A stretch of DNA of 54,807 nucleotides from an uncultured Fibrobacter sp. (lineage in GTDB: Bacteria > Fibrobacterota > Fibrobacteria > Fibrobacterales > Fibrobacteraceae): contig CAMKNA010000012.1 in the NCBI GenBank assembly GCA_946414075.1, positions 1-54,807 of the forward strand. Direction: 5' to 3'. Made by a program: the position numbers and the translations under genes. The notes beneath the pieces are model-generated. The model had not been told where the DNA came from and did no database searches. It saw only the letters and a list, made by a program, of their open reading frames with translations. Of this stretch, positions 47,642 to 54,807 are shown in pieces (positions within the stretch are counted from its first letter, which is position 1; each line of letters starts with the position of its first letter).

Positions 47642-48298
47642 ATGCACCACAAGCGTCCTTTCCATATCGCCTTCTATGTAGACGGATTCACCCTCAAGAA
47701 GGTCAACAGTTTTTACCGCAAGTACCACCCCTTCCATTCCTCACTTGACTTCCTGGGAATCAAGAACTGGGCCCGGGACCAGGCGCTCCGCCTTTTCAAC
47801 CCACCAAAAAAATACGCCCTGATGGACTGCCACTACTACCACCCCGACAGGGATCCAAAAACCTACGGCTATGCAAACGACGGCCTTTTCAACTTCGAGC
47901 GGGAGCTGCGCTATGCAGGTTTCCAGATACACTATTCCACAAGGGGGCACGACAACTCCCCCAATCTTTCGCTGATAGAGGACGCCCTAACCTTCGCAAG
48001 CTATAGGCATGTGGATGCCGTAATCCTGCTCACGACACAAGGGCAATACTCGCCCCTGCCCGACAGGCTGAACGAGATGGGAATCCCCACCATGCTCCTG
48101 GGCTGGAACTTCGCCTTTGAGCGGAACAGCCGGTGGGTCCACTGGAAGACGGACGGGCTCCTGCGGGACCATTCGGCCTACTACATCGCCATGGAACATG
48201 TGGCAAACAGCAACCCGCCCTCGCCCCTTTCGGATATTAGTTTGTTCAAAACAGGCGAACGCAGGCGCAGCACGCTTCACCACAGCCTTGTTTCCTAA
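47642..48298 (+). CDS. NYN/PIN-like domain protein with altered acidic motif
   Basis: 218 residues. HIAFYVDGFTLKK (D14) aligns with the first strand and catalytic Asp of NYN domains. LSLIEDALTFA and VDAVILLTTQGQYSPLPDRL align with the later part, and MGIPTMLLG with the last strand. In active NYN proteins the loop after the strand reads S-G-D-x-D-F; here it is T-T-Q-G-Q-Y (131-136), so both Asp are gone. NYN domains are usually metal-dependent ribonucleases; this one may bind RNA without cutting it. The ATG at 47642 has AGGAG 5 nt before it; the ATG at 47612 lacks one. The C-terminal 40 residues are basic and disordered. Confidence 0.65.
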   Translation: MHHKRPFHIAFYVDGFTLKKVNSFYRKYHPFHSSLDFLGIKNWARDQALRLFNPPKKYALMDCHYYHPDRDPKTYGYANDGLFNFERELRYAGFQIHYSTRGHDNSPNLSLIEDALTFASYRHVDAVILLTTQGQYSPLPDRLNEMGIPTMLLGWNFAFERNSRWVHWKTDGLLRDHSAYYIAMEHVANSNPPSPLSDISLFKTGERRRSTLHHSLVS

Positions 48299-48355
48299 AG
48301 CAAAAACCGAAGGCAGGCGCCCCCGGTCTTTCCATCATCCGAAAGGAATTGGAGA

Positions 48356-49222
48356 TTACAGCTTGTTATCCTGTTTCTTCTGCCATTCGCTCCGGAAAAT
48401 CCAAGTCAGGCGCACACCTATAAACCAAGTGTCGCCAACATTGTCGGTATCGTAATCGCCGTATGCCGTATCCACCCTTATTTGTTCGATCTCCAATTCG
48501 TTGTAGCGGACGCAACGGTAGCCACCATACACGCCCACGGCTATTGGGCCAAATTCCAAACGCAGTTCCAACTCCGAGTTGAAGGTAGAAGCAAAGGTGC
48601 TGTAATAACGGTCTCGCGTGGAAGCTGCAGTATTTTCCGGATCCTTCCGGTCAAACACCACGAAACCAGACGCCAGGTGGAAATTGATGAGATTGAAACC
48701 AAAACCCACAGACGGAATCAGGTTGATGAATGTGCTTTCACCAAAGAGCTTCCAACCAAACATCCAGTCCGCCCCGTAGGCAAACCAGCGCACATCGTAC
48801 AGCGGGAAGGCCATGGTGGTGGAGCCATCTTCGGAGGTGGCCGTATAGGTGGCGCTAGGACGCTCAGAAATCTGGGTAGGCATGAAGTTGATATCGAACC
48901 AGGTCAGGAACTGCTTGTACTGGGCACCGACATTGAAGTGCAGGCCAAAATAGTAGTCGTCAAAGGTCTCGTACTTCAGGTTACCGGCATACTTGGTGCC
49001 AGGCTCTTCCGGGTCCTCCTGGTAACCATTCAGGAAGGCAGTCCTGTTTACGTATTTCTGGAACTCCGAGAACATGCCGCGGTAATCGGCTCCAATGGAG
49101 ATAAAGCCCCGAATGTGTTCCTTTTCATAGAAGCCCGATTCGGTATCCGCAACGGCACCTGTCGCAAAAGTCATGGCGCACAGAATGGCGGACCAGAGAA
49201 AAGAGGTTATTTTTGTCTTCAT
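48356..49222 (-). CDS. Putative outer-membrane beta-barrel protein
   Basis: 288 residues. Signal peptide to about residue 25 (GAVA). The mature part consists of alternating strands with many aromatic girdle residues: HIRGFISIGADYRG, YYFGLHFNVGAQYKQF, LTWFDINFMP, FAYGADWMFGWKLFG, LIPSVGFGFNLINFHLASGF, FGPIAVGVYGGYRCVRYN and DTWFIGVRLTWIFRSEW. It probably has 8-12 strands. It resembles generic outer-membrane or porin-like proteins of this group; no family name can be given. GGGAG lies 6 nt before the ATG at 49222; an upstream in-frame ATG at 49261 is rejected. It diverges from the binding-protein gene. Confidence 0.75.
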   Translation of the reverse strand: MKTKITSFLWSAILCAMTFATGAVADTESGFYEKEHIRGFISIGADYRGMFSEFQKYVNRTAFLNGYQEDPEEPGTKYAGNLKYETFDDYYFGLHFNVGAQYKQFLTWFDINFMPTQISERPSATYTATSEDGSTTMAFPLYDVRWFAYGADWMFGWKLFGESTFINLIPSVGFGFNLINFHLASGFVVFDRKDPENTAASTRDRYYSTFASTFNSELELRLEFGPIAVGVYGGYRCVRYNELEIEQIRVDTAYGDYDTDNVGDTWFIGVRLTWIFRSEWQKKQDNKL

Positions 49223-49296
49223 AAAAGACTCCCAAGGGAAATACTGGCATATAAAATACATTATGTTGGGGCCATGTGGAGGAAAAAAATCATAAA

Positions 49297-50499
49297 ATGT
49301 TAAAAATCAACATGTTACGCACATTTTTTAGGTCGGTCCTGGGGGCGAGGACGGCTCTTTTTGCGGCCCTGGCCCTATCGCTTCTGGCCTGTTCCGACGA
49401 AAAAAAAGCAGACAGGGCGACACCGGACTGTGCCCACCTGCCCGCACTGGAGTTCAGCAAGAATCTCAAAATCGGGGATTCCTGCGGGACACGGATGGCC
49501 GAAATACGCTCCATCGTGGGCCGCGACACCCTGATAAGGCGTTTTTCGCCAGAAAAGGCACCATCGAGAGTAGTGGCGCTGTCATCGGCTCAGATCGGCT
49601 ATCTGCTCCGCCTTGGGCTGGGCGACCGCATCGTGGGCGTGGGCGAAGGCAAGTACATAGCCGACAGCGCCCTGTACGCCCGGGTCCAGGAGGGCAAAGT
49701 GGCCGAAGTGGGGAACGGCCCCACGCTTTCCATCGAGAAGCTCATGGCCCTGAAGCCCGACCTGGTCATGAACTTCGCCACCGGTGCCGGCTACGACGAT
49801 TACGAGCGTATCGAGTCCCTGGGGCTCCCGCTGATGCTCACCTCGGAATGGCAAGAAGAGCACCCCCTGGCCAAGGCGGAGTGGATTAAGTTGTACGGAA
49901 TGCTGTTCGGTGTAAATGCACTCGCGGATTCTATTTACGAACAAAGTAAAGTTGCATATAATGCGGCCAGAGATCCTTCGCTCCCTACGGTCACTCAGGA
50001 TGACACAATTCCACACTCCACACTCCACTTTCCACATTCTTCCTGCCCCCGCGTAATCGTAGGCATGAGCTATGGAGGCACATGGTTCGCGCCTGGTGGG
50101 CAGAGTTACACGGCTAGGCTCATCAAGGACGCAGGCGGCTGCTACCTGTGGGCTAGCGATTCCAGCAGGGAACTGCGTTTCTCGCTGGAACAGATTATTG
50201 CGCTGGCCGATTCCGCCGACATCTGGATTAACCCGGGAATGTTCTCCACTGCCGAGGAAATTCTCGCCGAAGAACCCCGCGTGTCCGTTATCAAGGCATT
50301 CAAGGAAAAACAGGTGTACCAGAACGACAACCGCAAGGGGCCTGGGGGCGGCAACGACTTCTACGAGAGTGCGGTCACCTACCCAGGGGAACTTCTCAAG
50401 GAAATGTCCCAATTTTTTGGGCAAAAGGCAGACAGTACAAAAAACGGCTCTCCCGACAGCGTTTCTCCCCGCTGGTATAGAAATATTTTTAATTTTTAA
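49297..50499 (+). CDS. Metal-chelate/vitamin B12-type ABC binding lipoprotein with an in-frame repeat insertion
   Basis: 400 residues. Lipoprotein signal with L-S-L-L-A-C (Cys32). The mature part matches periplasmic-binding proteins of the BtuF/FecB type: RVVALSSAQIGYLLRLGLGDRIVGVG, NGPTLSIEKLMALKPDLVM, the long inter-lobe helix, then PRVIVGMSYGGTWFAPGG, DAGGCYLWA and IWINPGMF. About 25 residues between the helix and PRVIVG are encoded by repeat DNA (49970-50040). They fall in a surface loop, so the protein may still work. It would bind corrinoids, haem or ferric chelates. No permease or ATPase gene adjoins it. The start is uncertain among 49276 (GTG), 49297 and 49312. Confidence 0.8.
   Translation: MLKINMLRTFFRSVLGARTALFAALALSLLACSDEKKADRATPDCAHLPALEFSKNLKIGDSCGTRMAEIRSIVGRDTLIRRFSPEKAPSRVVALSSAQIGYLLRLGLGDRIVGVGEGKYIADSALYARVQEGKVAEVGNGPTLSIEKLMALKPDLVMNFATGAGYDDYERIESLGLPLMLTSEWQEEHPLAKAEWIKLYGMLFGVNALADSIYEQSKVAYNAARDPSLPTVTQDDTIPHSTLHFPHSSCPRVIVGMSYGGTWFAPGGQSYTARLIKDAGGCYLWASDSSRELRFSLEQIIALADSADIWINPGMFSTAEEILAEEPRVSVIKAFKEKQVYQNDNRKGPGGGNDFYESAVTYPGELLKEMSQFFGQKADSTKNGSPDSVSPRWYRNIFNF
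49970..50040. repeat. Composite repeat element inserted in frame in a lipoprotein gene
   Basis: Module 1 (49970-50005) starts GAGATCCTTCGC and ends AGGATGACA, with ATCCT/AGGAT as terminal inverted pairs. Module 2 (50012-50040) is a run of CACACTCC and CACATTC units like those after pfkA and purM. Together they code for 25 residues without a stop and without shifting the frame. Both modules otherwise look like intergenic repeats of this genome (2716-2778, 15944-16007, 52370-52386). Confidence 0.65.
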
Positions 50500-50503
50500 C
50501 ATC

Positions 50504-51301
50504 ATGAAACAACATACAGGCATTGGCGACTGGATTGCGACCTCCTATGAATCGGGAACGCCGTTTTTGCAGCAAGTTCCTAGGGACTGCGCCGACTTTC
50601 TGTTACTGAACGCCCAAATCCGTGAGTTCGATACGGGCGAGATTATCATCAACGGCAATTCCGAAGGCCAGGCATTCTGCGTATTGCAGAGCGGCCGCGC
50701 TCAGATTTGCGGACAGATCCTGCCCGACGGGCACTATAGCGTGCTGGCCTATATCGAGACCGGCGGATGTTTTGGCGAAATGTCCATCATCTGCAACGAG
50801 CCCACCAGCAACACGGTGATCGCTGCCGAAGACGGCTGCACCGTACTGATTATCCCCCGTGACGAGTTCGTGGCATTCCTGGAAAAGAACCCGAGCATCA
50901 TGGTGTACCTGTACAAGGTGGTGGCCGGGCGTCTCCGCGCTAAGAACAAGGCCATCGACGAATTCGAAAGGCTATCCCTTTTGGCTTCGGGCAAGGTGCT
51001 ACCGTTTATCGATTTCGCACAGACCATGGAAAAGAGCCGTATCACCGGAACGGTCCTGTTCGAGAGCAACGAAGGCAAGGGTTTTATCGCCTTCCAGGAC
51101 GGCCGTATCTGCTGCGCCAAGTGTGGCAAACTGGCAGGGCCGGATGCGTTGGAAAAACTGCTCTCCTGGGGTGACGAGACCCTGTTCAAGCTGGACACCC
51201 ACCTTATGCCGGACACCGTGAACATCAATCAGATGTCCGACACCACGAGCCTCATTCTGGATGCCCTGAGAAATATTGATGAAAAACAAAGCGCCCAGTA
51301 A
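50504..51301 (+). CDS. Cyclic-nucleotide-binding domain protein with DUF4388 (PatA-like) region
   Basis: 265 residues, no membrane segment. The N-terminal 145 residues form a cNMP-binding jellyroll (CRP-like): IREFDTGEIIINGNSEGQAF, YIETGGCFGEMSIICNEPTS and VLIIPRDEFVAFLEKNPSI. The usual R of the phosphate-binding cassette is replaced by N-T-V, so nucleotide binding is uncertain. The C-terminal 110 residues resemble the DUF4388/PatA N-terminal domain (SRITGTVLFESNEGKGFIAFQDGRICCAKCG), found in regulators of gliding and development. There is no helix-turn-helix, so it is not a CRP transcription factor. No ribosome site precedes the ATG; the stretch upstream is AT-rich. purM follows by 42 nt. 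Confidence 0.8.
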   Translation: MKQHTGIGDWIATSYESGTPFLQQVPRDCADFLLLNAQIREFDTGEIIINGNSEGQAFCVLQSGRAQICGQILPDGHYSVLAYIETGGCFGEMSIICNEPTSNTVIAAEDGCTVLIIPRDEFVAFLEKNPSIMVYLYKVVAGRLRAKNKAIDEFERLSLLASGKVLPFIDFAQTMEKSRITGTVLFESNEGKGFIAFQDGRICCAKCGKLAGPDALEKLLSWGDETLFKLDTHLMPDTVNINQMSDTTSLILDALRNIDEKQSAQ

Positions 51302-51316
51302 GGAAGGGCGAACACA

Positions 51317-51332
51317 TGCTCCCAAGGGAGCA
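51317..51332. other. Tight hairpin between the cNMP-binding gene and purM
   Basis: TGCTCCC (51317-51323) and GGGAGCA (51326-51332) are perfect complements around AA. No T run follows, so it is not an intrinsic terminator. It may stabilise or process the message between the two genes; the AAGGAAAAAAG before purM follows it. Confidence 0.5.
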
Positions 51333-51343
51333 AAGGAAAAAAG

Positions 51344-52369
51344 ATGAATTACGCAGACGCAGGAGTTTCCCTGGCCCGAGCTGACGAAGCGATGGTCGGT
51401 GTCAAGAAATCCGTACGTACTACATTCAACCAAGGCGTCCTGGGCGACGTAGGCAACTTCGGCGGCCTGTTTACGCTGAACCACCTGGGCATGAAGGACC
51501 CGGTGCTGGTAAGCTCCGTGGACGGCGTGGGCACCAAGCTCAAGGTCGACATCGAGATGGGCACCCACGAGCTGCCCGGCCAGGACATTGTGAACCACTG
51601 CTGCGACGACATCCTGGTGCAGGGTGCACGCCCGCTGTTCTTCCTGGACTATGTAGCCACGGGCCGTCTGGAACCGGGCGTCATGGACAAGCTGGTGGCC
51701 GGCATGGCCAAGGCCTGCCGCGAGAACGACCTTGTCCTGATTGGAGGCGAGACTGCCGAAATGCCGGGCTTCTACGGCCCCGGTGACTACGATATTTCTG
51801 GCACCATCGTGGGTGTGGTAGAACGAGACAACATCATCGATGGCAAGAAGATCAAGCCGGGCACCATCATCCTCGGCCTGCCTTCTACTGGCCTGCATAC
51901 AAACGGTTACTCCCTGGCCCGCAAGGTGCTGTTCGATGTGGCCGGCTACAAGGTGGACACCGTCGTGGACGGCATGGACAAGTCCATCGGCGAAGCTCTC
52001 GCCATGCCCCACCGCAGCTACTACCCCAGCCTCATCGACCTTTGCAACAAGAAGATTATCCAGGGACTCGCCCACATCACCGGCTCGGGCTACCAGGGCA
52101 ATATCCCCCGTATCCTCCCCGACGATGTTGATGTGGTCATCGACCGCACCACCTGGGATCCTCCCATGATCTTCAAGCTTATCCAGCGCGAAGGTTCCGT
52201 GGAAAAGGACGAGATGTACAACACCTTCAACATGGGCATGGGAATGCTCGTGTTCATCGACCCTGCCGACAAGGCCGAAGTGGTGGCCCACCTGGAAGCC
52301 AAGGGCGAGAAGTGGGTGCAGATCGGCGAAGTCGTGAAGGGCACCAAGCAGGTGAAGTTCAGAGATTAA
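51344..52369 (+). CDS. purM: Phosphoribosylformylglycinamidine cyclo-ligase
   Basis: 341 residues, normal length. Typical segments are NYADAGVSLARADEAM, KDPVLVSSVDGVGTKLKV with the metal Asp, NHCCDDILVQGARPLFFLDY, GGETAEMPGFY and ILGLPSTGLHTNGYSLARK. The enzyme uses ATP to close formylglycinamidine ribonucleotide to aminoimidazole ribonucleotide in purine synthesis. It is in the AIR synthase family with an N-terminal ATP-binding half and a C-terminal half. AAGGAAAAAAG lies before the ATG. Its neighbours are not other pur genes. A terminator follows, preceded by a short CACACTCCACATT repeat. Confidence 0.97.
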   Translation: MNYADAGVSLARADEAMVGVKKSVRTTFNQGVLGDVGNFGGLFTLNHLGMKDPVLVSSVDGVGTKLKVDIEMGTHELPGQDIVNHCCDDILVQGARPLFFLDYVATGRLEPGVMDKLVAGMAKACRENDLVLIGGETAEMPGFYGPGDYDISGTIVGVVERDNIIDGKKIKPGTIILGLPSTGLHTNGYSLARKVLFDVAGYKVDTVVDGMDKSIGEALAMPHRSYYPSLIDLCNKKIIQGLAHITGSGYQGNIPRILPDDVDVVIDRTTWDPPMIFKLIQREGSVEKDEMYNTFNMGMGMLVFIDPADKAEVVAHLEAKGEKWVQIGEVVKGTKQVKFRD

Positions 52370-52392
52370 TTTCACACTCCACATTAGAAAAA

Positions 52393-52417
52393 AGGCCTGC
52401 ACTTTCGTGCGGCCTTT
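52393..52417 (+). terminator. Intrinsic terminator after purM
   Basis: AGGCC-T-GCAC pairs with GTGC-GGCCT across loop TTTC (one bulged T), followed by a long T run. Confidence 0.85.
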
Positions 52418-52454
52418 TTTTGTTTGCAAGAACTACTGTTGCGAGTAAATTACT

Positions 52455-53810
52455 TTATTCGTGATTCTCGGAAGGAGCCTCGGCCTTATGCGGCTTTGAG
52501 ACGATGCTCATGTAGATGGTACCGAGAATCGCCGCGCTGAAGCTGCCCAGCAAAATGCCCAGCTTCGCAGAATCTTGACGGTCACCCACATCGAAGGCAA
52601 GCCCCGCCACGAACAGCGCCATGGTAAAGCCGATACCCGCCAGCATGCCACCGCCCCATAGAACTTTCCATGAATAGCTAGGCTTCTTGGAAATTCCAAC
52701 CTTAACAGAAAGCAGGCTGAACAGGAAAATACCGATAGGCTTGCCAAACACAAGGGCAAGCGCCACGGCCCCCATCACGGGAATCTCCACGCCACCAAGC
52801 TTGATTTCCACACCCGCATTGCTGAGCGCGAATAGCGGCATAATGAAGAAGTTCACCCAAGGCACCAGGGGCTTGAAAAGCCGTTCCTGCATGGGAATGC
52901 TTTCGCGGGCGCCGCGTTTGAGCAGCGTGAACACTTCGTACTTTTCGTTACGGTCCTTGGATTCGCCCGAAAGTTTGTCGCCTACATTCTCCGCAAAATG
53001 CGCCAGCTTGCCGCTGGCAAGAACCGCCTTCGCCGGCACAGAAAGCCCAAGCAGCACACCCGCAATTGTCGGATGCACACCACTCTTCACAAAGAAGGCC
53101 CAGACGGCTATGCCGACAACGCCGTGCAAATACAGGTTCCGCACGCCAATACGGAACATCACATTGATAAGTGCCAAGAGCCCAATGCCTGCACCGAGAG
53201 CCGCAAAGTTGATACCATCGCCGCTGGGGTAACCGATGGCAATCACAAGGATCGCGCCAATGTCATCGGCAATGGCAAGGGTCAGAATCATCACGCGCAA
53301 GGCATGGGGAATCTTCTTGCCGAGAATCGCCATACAGCCTACCACGAAGGCGATATCGGTAGCCGTCGGAATTCCCCATCCATGTCCGGCCCCTGCAGGG
53401 CAAAGAGCCAGGTAAATCAACGCCGGGAACAGCATACCGCCAGCCGCCGCAATAATCGGGAGGCTTGCCGCCTTGGGATCGTGCAACTCCCCATAGGTCA
53501 TCTCCCCCTTCACCTCCAGGCCGATGTTGAAGAAGAAGATGGTCATCAGGGCGTCGTTGATGAACCAATGCAAGTCTGCAACGCCTACCCAGCCCGCGAT
53601 AGTAAGCGAGAGAGGCAAGTGCCAGAAATGGTGGTAAGTCTCGGGACTCAGGTTCGCCCACAACAGGGCGGCCACAGTCATGATGATAAGGACGATACCG
53701 CCCGTAGTCTCCACCTTCATAAGGCGCTCCATAGGCGTAATAATCCTACGGATGGGAGTTTCCGGGAATAGCGTCTCTATCTTATCGCTGCTGGTCACTT
53801 TTGCGGACAT
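52455..53810 (-). CDS. nhaA: Na+/H+ antiporter NhaA
   Basis: 451 residues, 12 predicted membrane helices. The ion-binding pair is in LAIADDIGAIL (D182-D183, corresponding to D163-D164 in Escherichia coli), and T151-D152 in PTATDIAFVVG matches the assembly crossing. HWFINDALMTIFFFNIGLEVKG is a typical NhaA segment. NhaA exports sodium in exchange for protons and keeps internal pH and Na+ in check, which suits a cell that also has SNF and SLC13 Na+-coupled importers in this window. The protein is slightly longer than Escherichia coli NhaA (388), mainly through a charged loop (about 275-305). It runs towards the purM terminator. Confidence 0.97.
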   Translation of the reverse strand: MSAKVTSSDKIETLFPETPIRRIITPMERLMKVETTGGIVLIIMTVAALLWANLSPETYHHFWHLPLSLTIAGWVGVADLHWFINDALMTIFFFNIGLEVKGEMTYGELHDPKAASLPIIAAAGGMLFPALIYLALCPAGAGHGWGIPTATDIAFVVGCMAILGKKIPHALRVMILTLAIADDIGAILVIAIGYPSGDGINFAALGAGIGLLALINVMFRIGVRNLYLHGVVGIAVWAFFVKSGVHPTIAGVLLGLSVPAKAVLASGKLAHFAENVGDKLSGESKDRNEKYEVFTLLKRGARESIPMQERLFKPLVPWVNFFIMPLFALSNAGVEIKLGGVEIPVMGAVALALVFGKPIGIFLFSLLSVKVGISKKPSYSWKVLWGGGMLAGIGFTMALFVAGLAFDVGDRQDSAKLGILLGSFSAAILGTIYMSIVSKPHKAEAPSENHE

Positions 53811-53832
53811 GGATACCTATAGCCGTTGAAGA

Positions 53833-54807
53833 TTAATAGAACACAGGCGGCCAACGGGGGTTCTTGGAGGACATGTCTATCTTGTAGAAGTCCTTCTCGA
53901 ATCGTCCGTCGTCGAGACCATACATCTGCATCACATGGCGAGCAATCCACTTGCCCAGCTTCATCACGGTGAGCTTCTTGCGCAGGCGGCCCTGGCAGTC
54001 GCGGTTCATGATGTCCGGGAGGGTGGATGTCGTGAGAATTTCGTCAATGGCGGGGCTGTTGAGCTTTTCGCGGGCCTCGGGGCTCGTGTGGAAGTGCGTC
54101 ACGCCGAAGCAAACGCGGTTCGGGTTGCCCTTCTTGATGTGTTCGCAGCACTGCACAATCGTCGTACCGGTACGCACCATGTCGTCGAACACGATCACGT
54201 CCTTGCCTTCGATTTCTTCGATGCTGATGTCGGAAAGTTCCGGGTTGAAGGTCATGCTGATTTCACGTTCGCCGGTACGGACCTTGTCCATCACCACGCG
54301 CTTGCATTCGGGGAGCTGCAGGGCATCGTAAACGGCGTTCATGAACGGGCGTGCGCCCTTGTCCGGAGAGACGATCACGAGGTTGTTGCCGTCCTTACCG
54401 GTCTGAACGAAGTTACTGCTCTTGATGTAGTGAGCGTAAACGTCAGTCGGAATCAGGTTGTGGAAGTTGCCTTCGAACACTTCGTTAAAGAGGTTCTGGA
54501 CCTTGACGCTGTGGTTGTGGCAGGTCACGACGGCATCCACGCCGGCGGTCTTCAAAAGTTCAGCATAGAGGTGGCTTGTGAATGCCTGGCCGTCGAACTT
54601 CTTGAGGTCGATATCCGGGCGATCCTTTTCGAGCGGACCGACGCGGTGCGGACCGCGGTCCTGGGCGCTGTAGAACAAATCGGGTTCCACGAGCACCACC
54701 TGTTCGGCACCGTTGTCCTTGGCGGCACGGGCCAAAATGCAGTTACGCATGGCGTAGTCGTTACGGCTGCGTTCATGGTTCGAAACCGAGCAAATCAGGA
54801 CGATCTT
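53833..54807 (-). CDS. prs: Ribose-phosphate pyrophosphokinase-like enzyme, N-terminus outside window
   Basis: The minus-strand frame is open to the window edge (54807), so the N-terminus is missing; 324 codons are visible. It reads K-I-V-L-I-C-S-V-S-N-H-E-R-S-R-N-D-Y-A-M before the ATG at 54750. The C-terminal half has the PRPP-binding loop VIVFDDMVRTGTTI and a phosphoribosyltransferase fold. The middle has VSPDKGARPFMNAVYD, the usual site for the flag or ribose-phosphate contact. It makes PRPP from ATP and ribose-5-phosphate for nucleotide synthesis. The sequence is a divergent PRPP synthetase, unlike the standard bacterial type in its N-terminal segment. Direct neighbour nhaA is co-directional with 22 nt between. 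Confidence 0.85.
   Translation of the reverse strand, partial: KIVLICSVSNHERSRNDYAMRNCILARAAKDNGAEQVVLVEPDLFYSAQDRGPHRVGPLEKDRPDIDLKKFDGQAFTSHLYAELLKTAGVDAVVTCHNHSVKVQNLFNEVFEGNFHNLIPTDVYAHYIKSSNFVQTGKDGNNLVIVSPDKGARPFMNAVYDALQLPECKRVVMDKVRTGEREISMTFNPELSDISIEEIEGKDVIVFDDMVRTGTTIVQCCEHIKKGNPNRVCFGVTHFHTSPEAREKLNSPAIDEILTTSTLPDIMNRDCQGRLRKKLTVMKLGKWIARHVMQMYGLDDGRFEKDFYKIDMSSKNPRWPPVFY

Noticed and set aside
49276..50499. Frameshift or pseudogene in the binding lipoprotein because of the repeat
   Set aside because: The frame is continuous through the repeat, with conserved family motifs on both sides, so an intact gene with an insertion is more likely.
50072..50503. N-terminal extension of the cNMP-binding protein frame from 50072
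   Set aside because: It overlaps the binding-protein gene in another frame and is Arg/Pro/Ser-rich shadow sequence; the domain starts after the ATG at 50504.

Overview
The window is chromosomal DNA from a Fibrobacter-type organism (FCB group). Three things point there. A protein carries the Fibrobacter succinogenes major paralogous domain (37591-38346). Four large secreted polysaccharidases end in tails resembling type IX secretion sorting domains: GH74, two GH43-CBM6 proteins and GH5. Several lipoproteins and enzymes carry serine-rich linkers. The cell plan is diderm: LpoA-like and LpoB-like lipoproteins, beta-barrel proteins and SLC13/NhaA transporters are all encoded. I found no tRNA, rRNA, CRISPR array, transposase or prophage block.

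Layout. 1-4.5 kb: end of a nitroreductase, an AT-rich ORF6N-domain gene that looks acquired, a metallo-beta-lactamase-fold protein, a GIY-YIG protein, an SNF-family symporter and a STAS protein. 4.6-8.2 kb: a CAP-domain lipoprotein, a flavodiiron protein and a PF09818-type ABC-class ATPase. 8.2-16 kb: a structured non-coding stretch, then a long plus-strand run of envelope proteins (PEGA, LpoB-like, COG3014-like, beta-barrel), a two-component pair and a phosphofructokinase. 16-25 kb: TPR protein, pta and RNase G (minus strand), a LamG protein, a Cys-rich triple-repeat protein, an M23-like protein, a 50-residue membrane protein followed by dnaN, ttcA and rubrerythrin. 25-35 kb: GH74, secA and a tandem GH43 pair. 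35-41 kb: RDD protein, SLC13 transporter, FISUMP protein, a small secreted repeat protein, tmk and a large lipoprotein. 41-54.8 kb: GH5 cellulase, degenerate nucleotidyltransferase, LpoA-like protein, TPR protein, degenerate NYN protein, outer-membrane protein, a metal-chelate binding lipoprotein with a repeat inserted in its reading frame, a cyclic-nucleotide-binding/DUF4388 protein, purM, nhaA and a partial PRPP synthetase.

How it fits together. The GH genes form a plant cell-wall degrading set (xyloglucan, arabinoxylan, cellulose) whose products are probably delivered to or through the outer membrane by T9SS. The 8.5-14.6 kb block looks like a co-transcribed envelope or peptidoglycan module with its own two-component regulator. 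The flavodiiron protein and rubrerythrin suit a strict anaerobe coping with oxygen.

Most notable signals. (1) Five genes have a TATATT/TATCTT/CATATT-like -10 box exactly 7 nt before the ATG, which predicts leaderless mRNAs. (2) A composite intergenic-type repeat lies in frame inside a lipoprotein gene. (3) Two families have lost their catalytic aspartates (nucleotidyltransferase and NYN). (4) Two unfamiliar small repeat proteins occur, one with CxxCGS repeats and one with ALDQGAN repeats. (5) A structured intergenic segment ends in an orphan terminator. All functions are read from sequence by eye; no database search was run.
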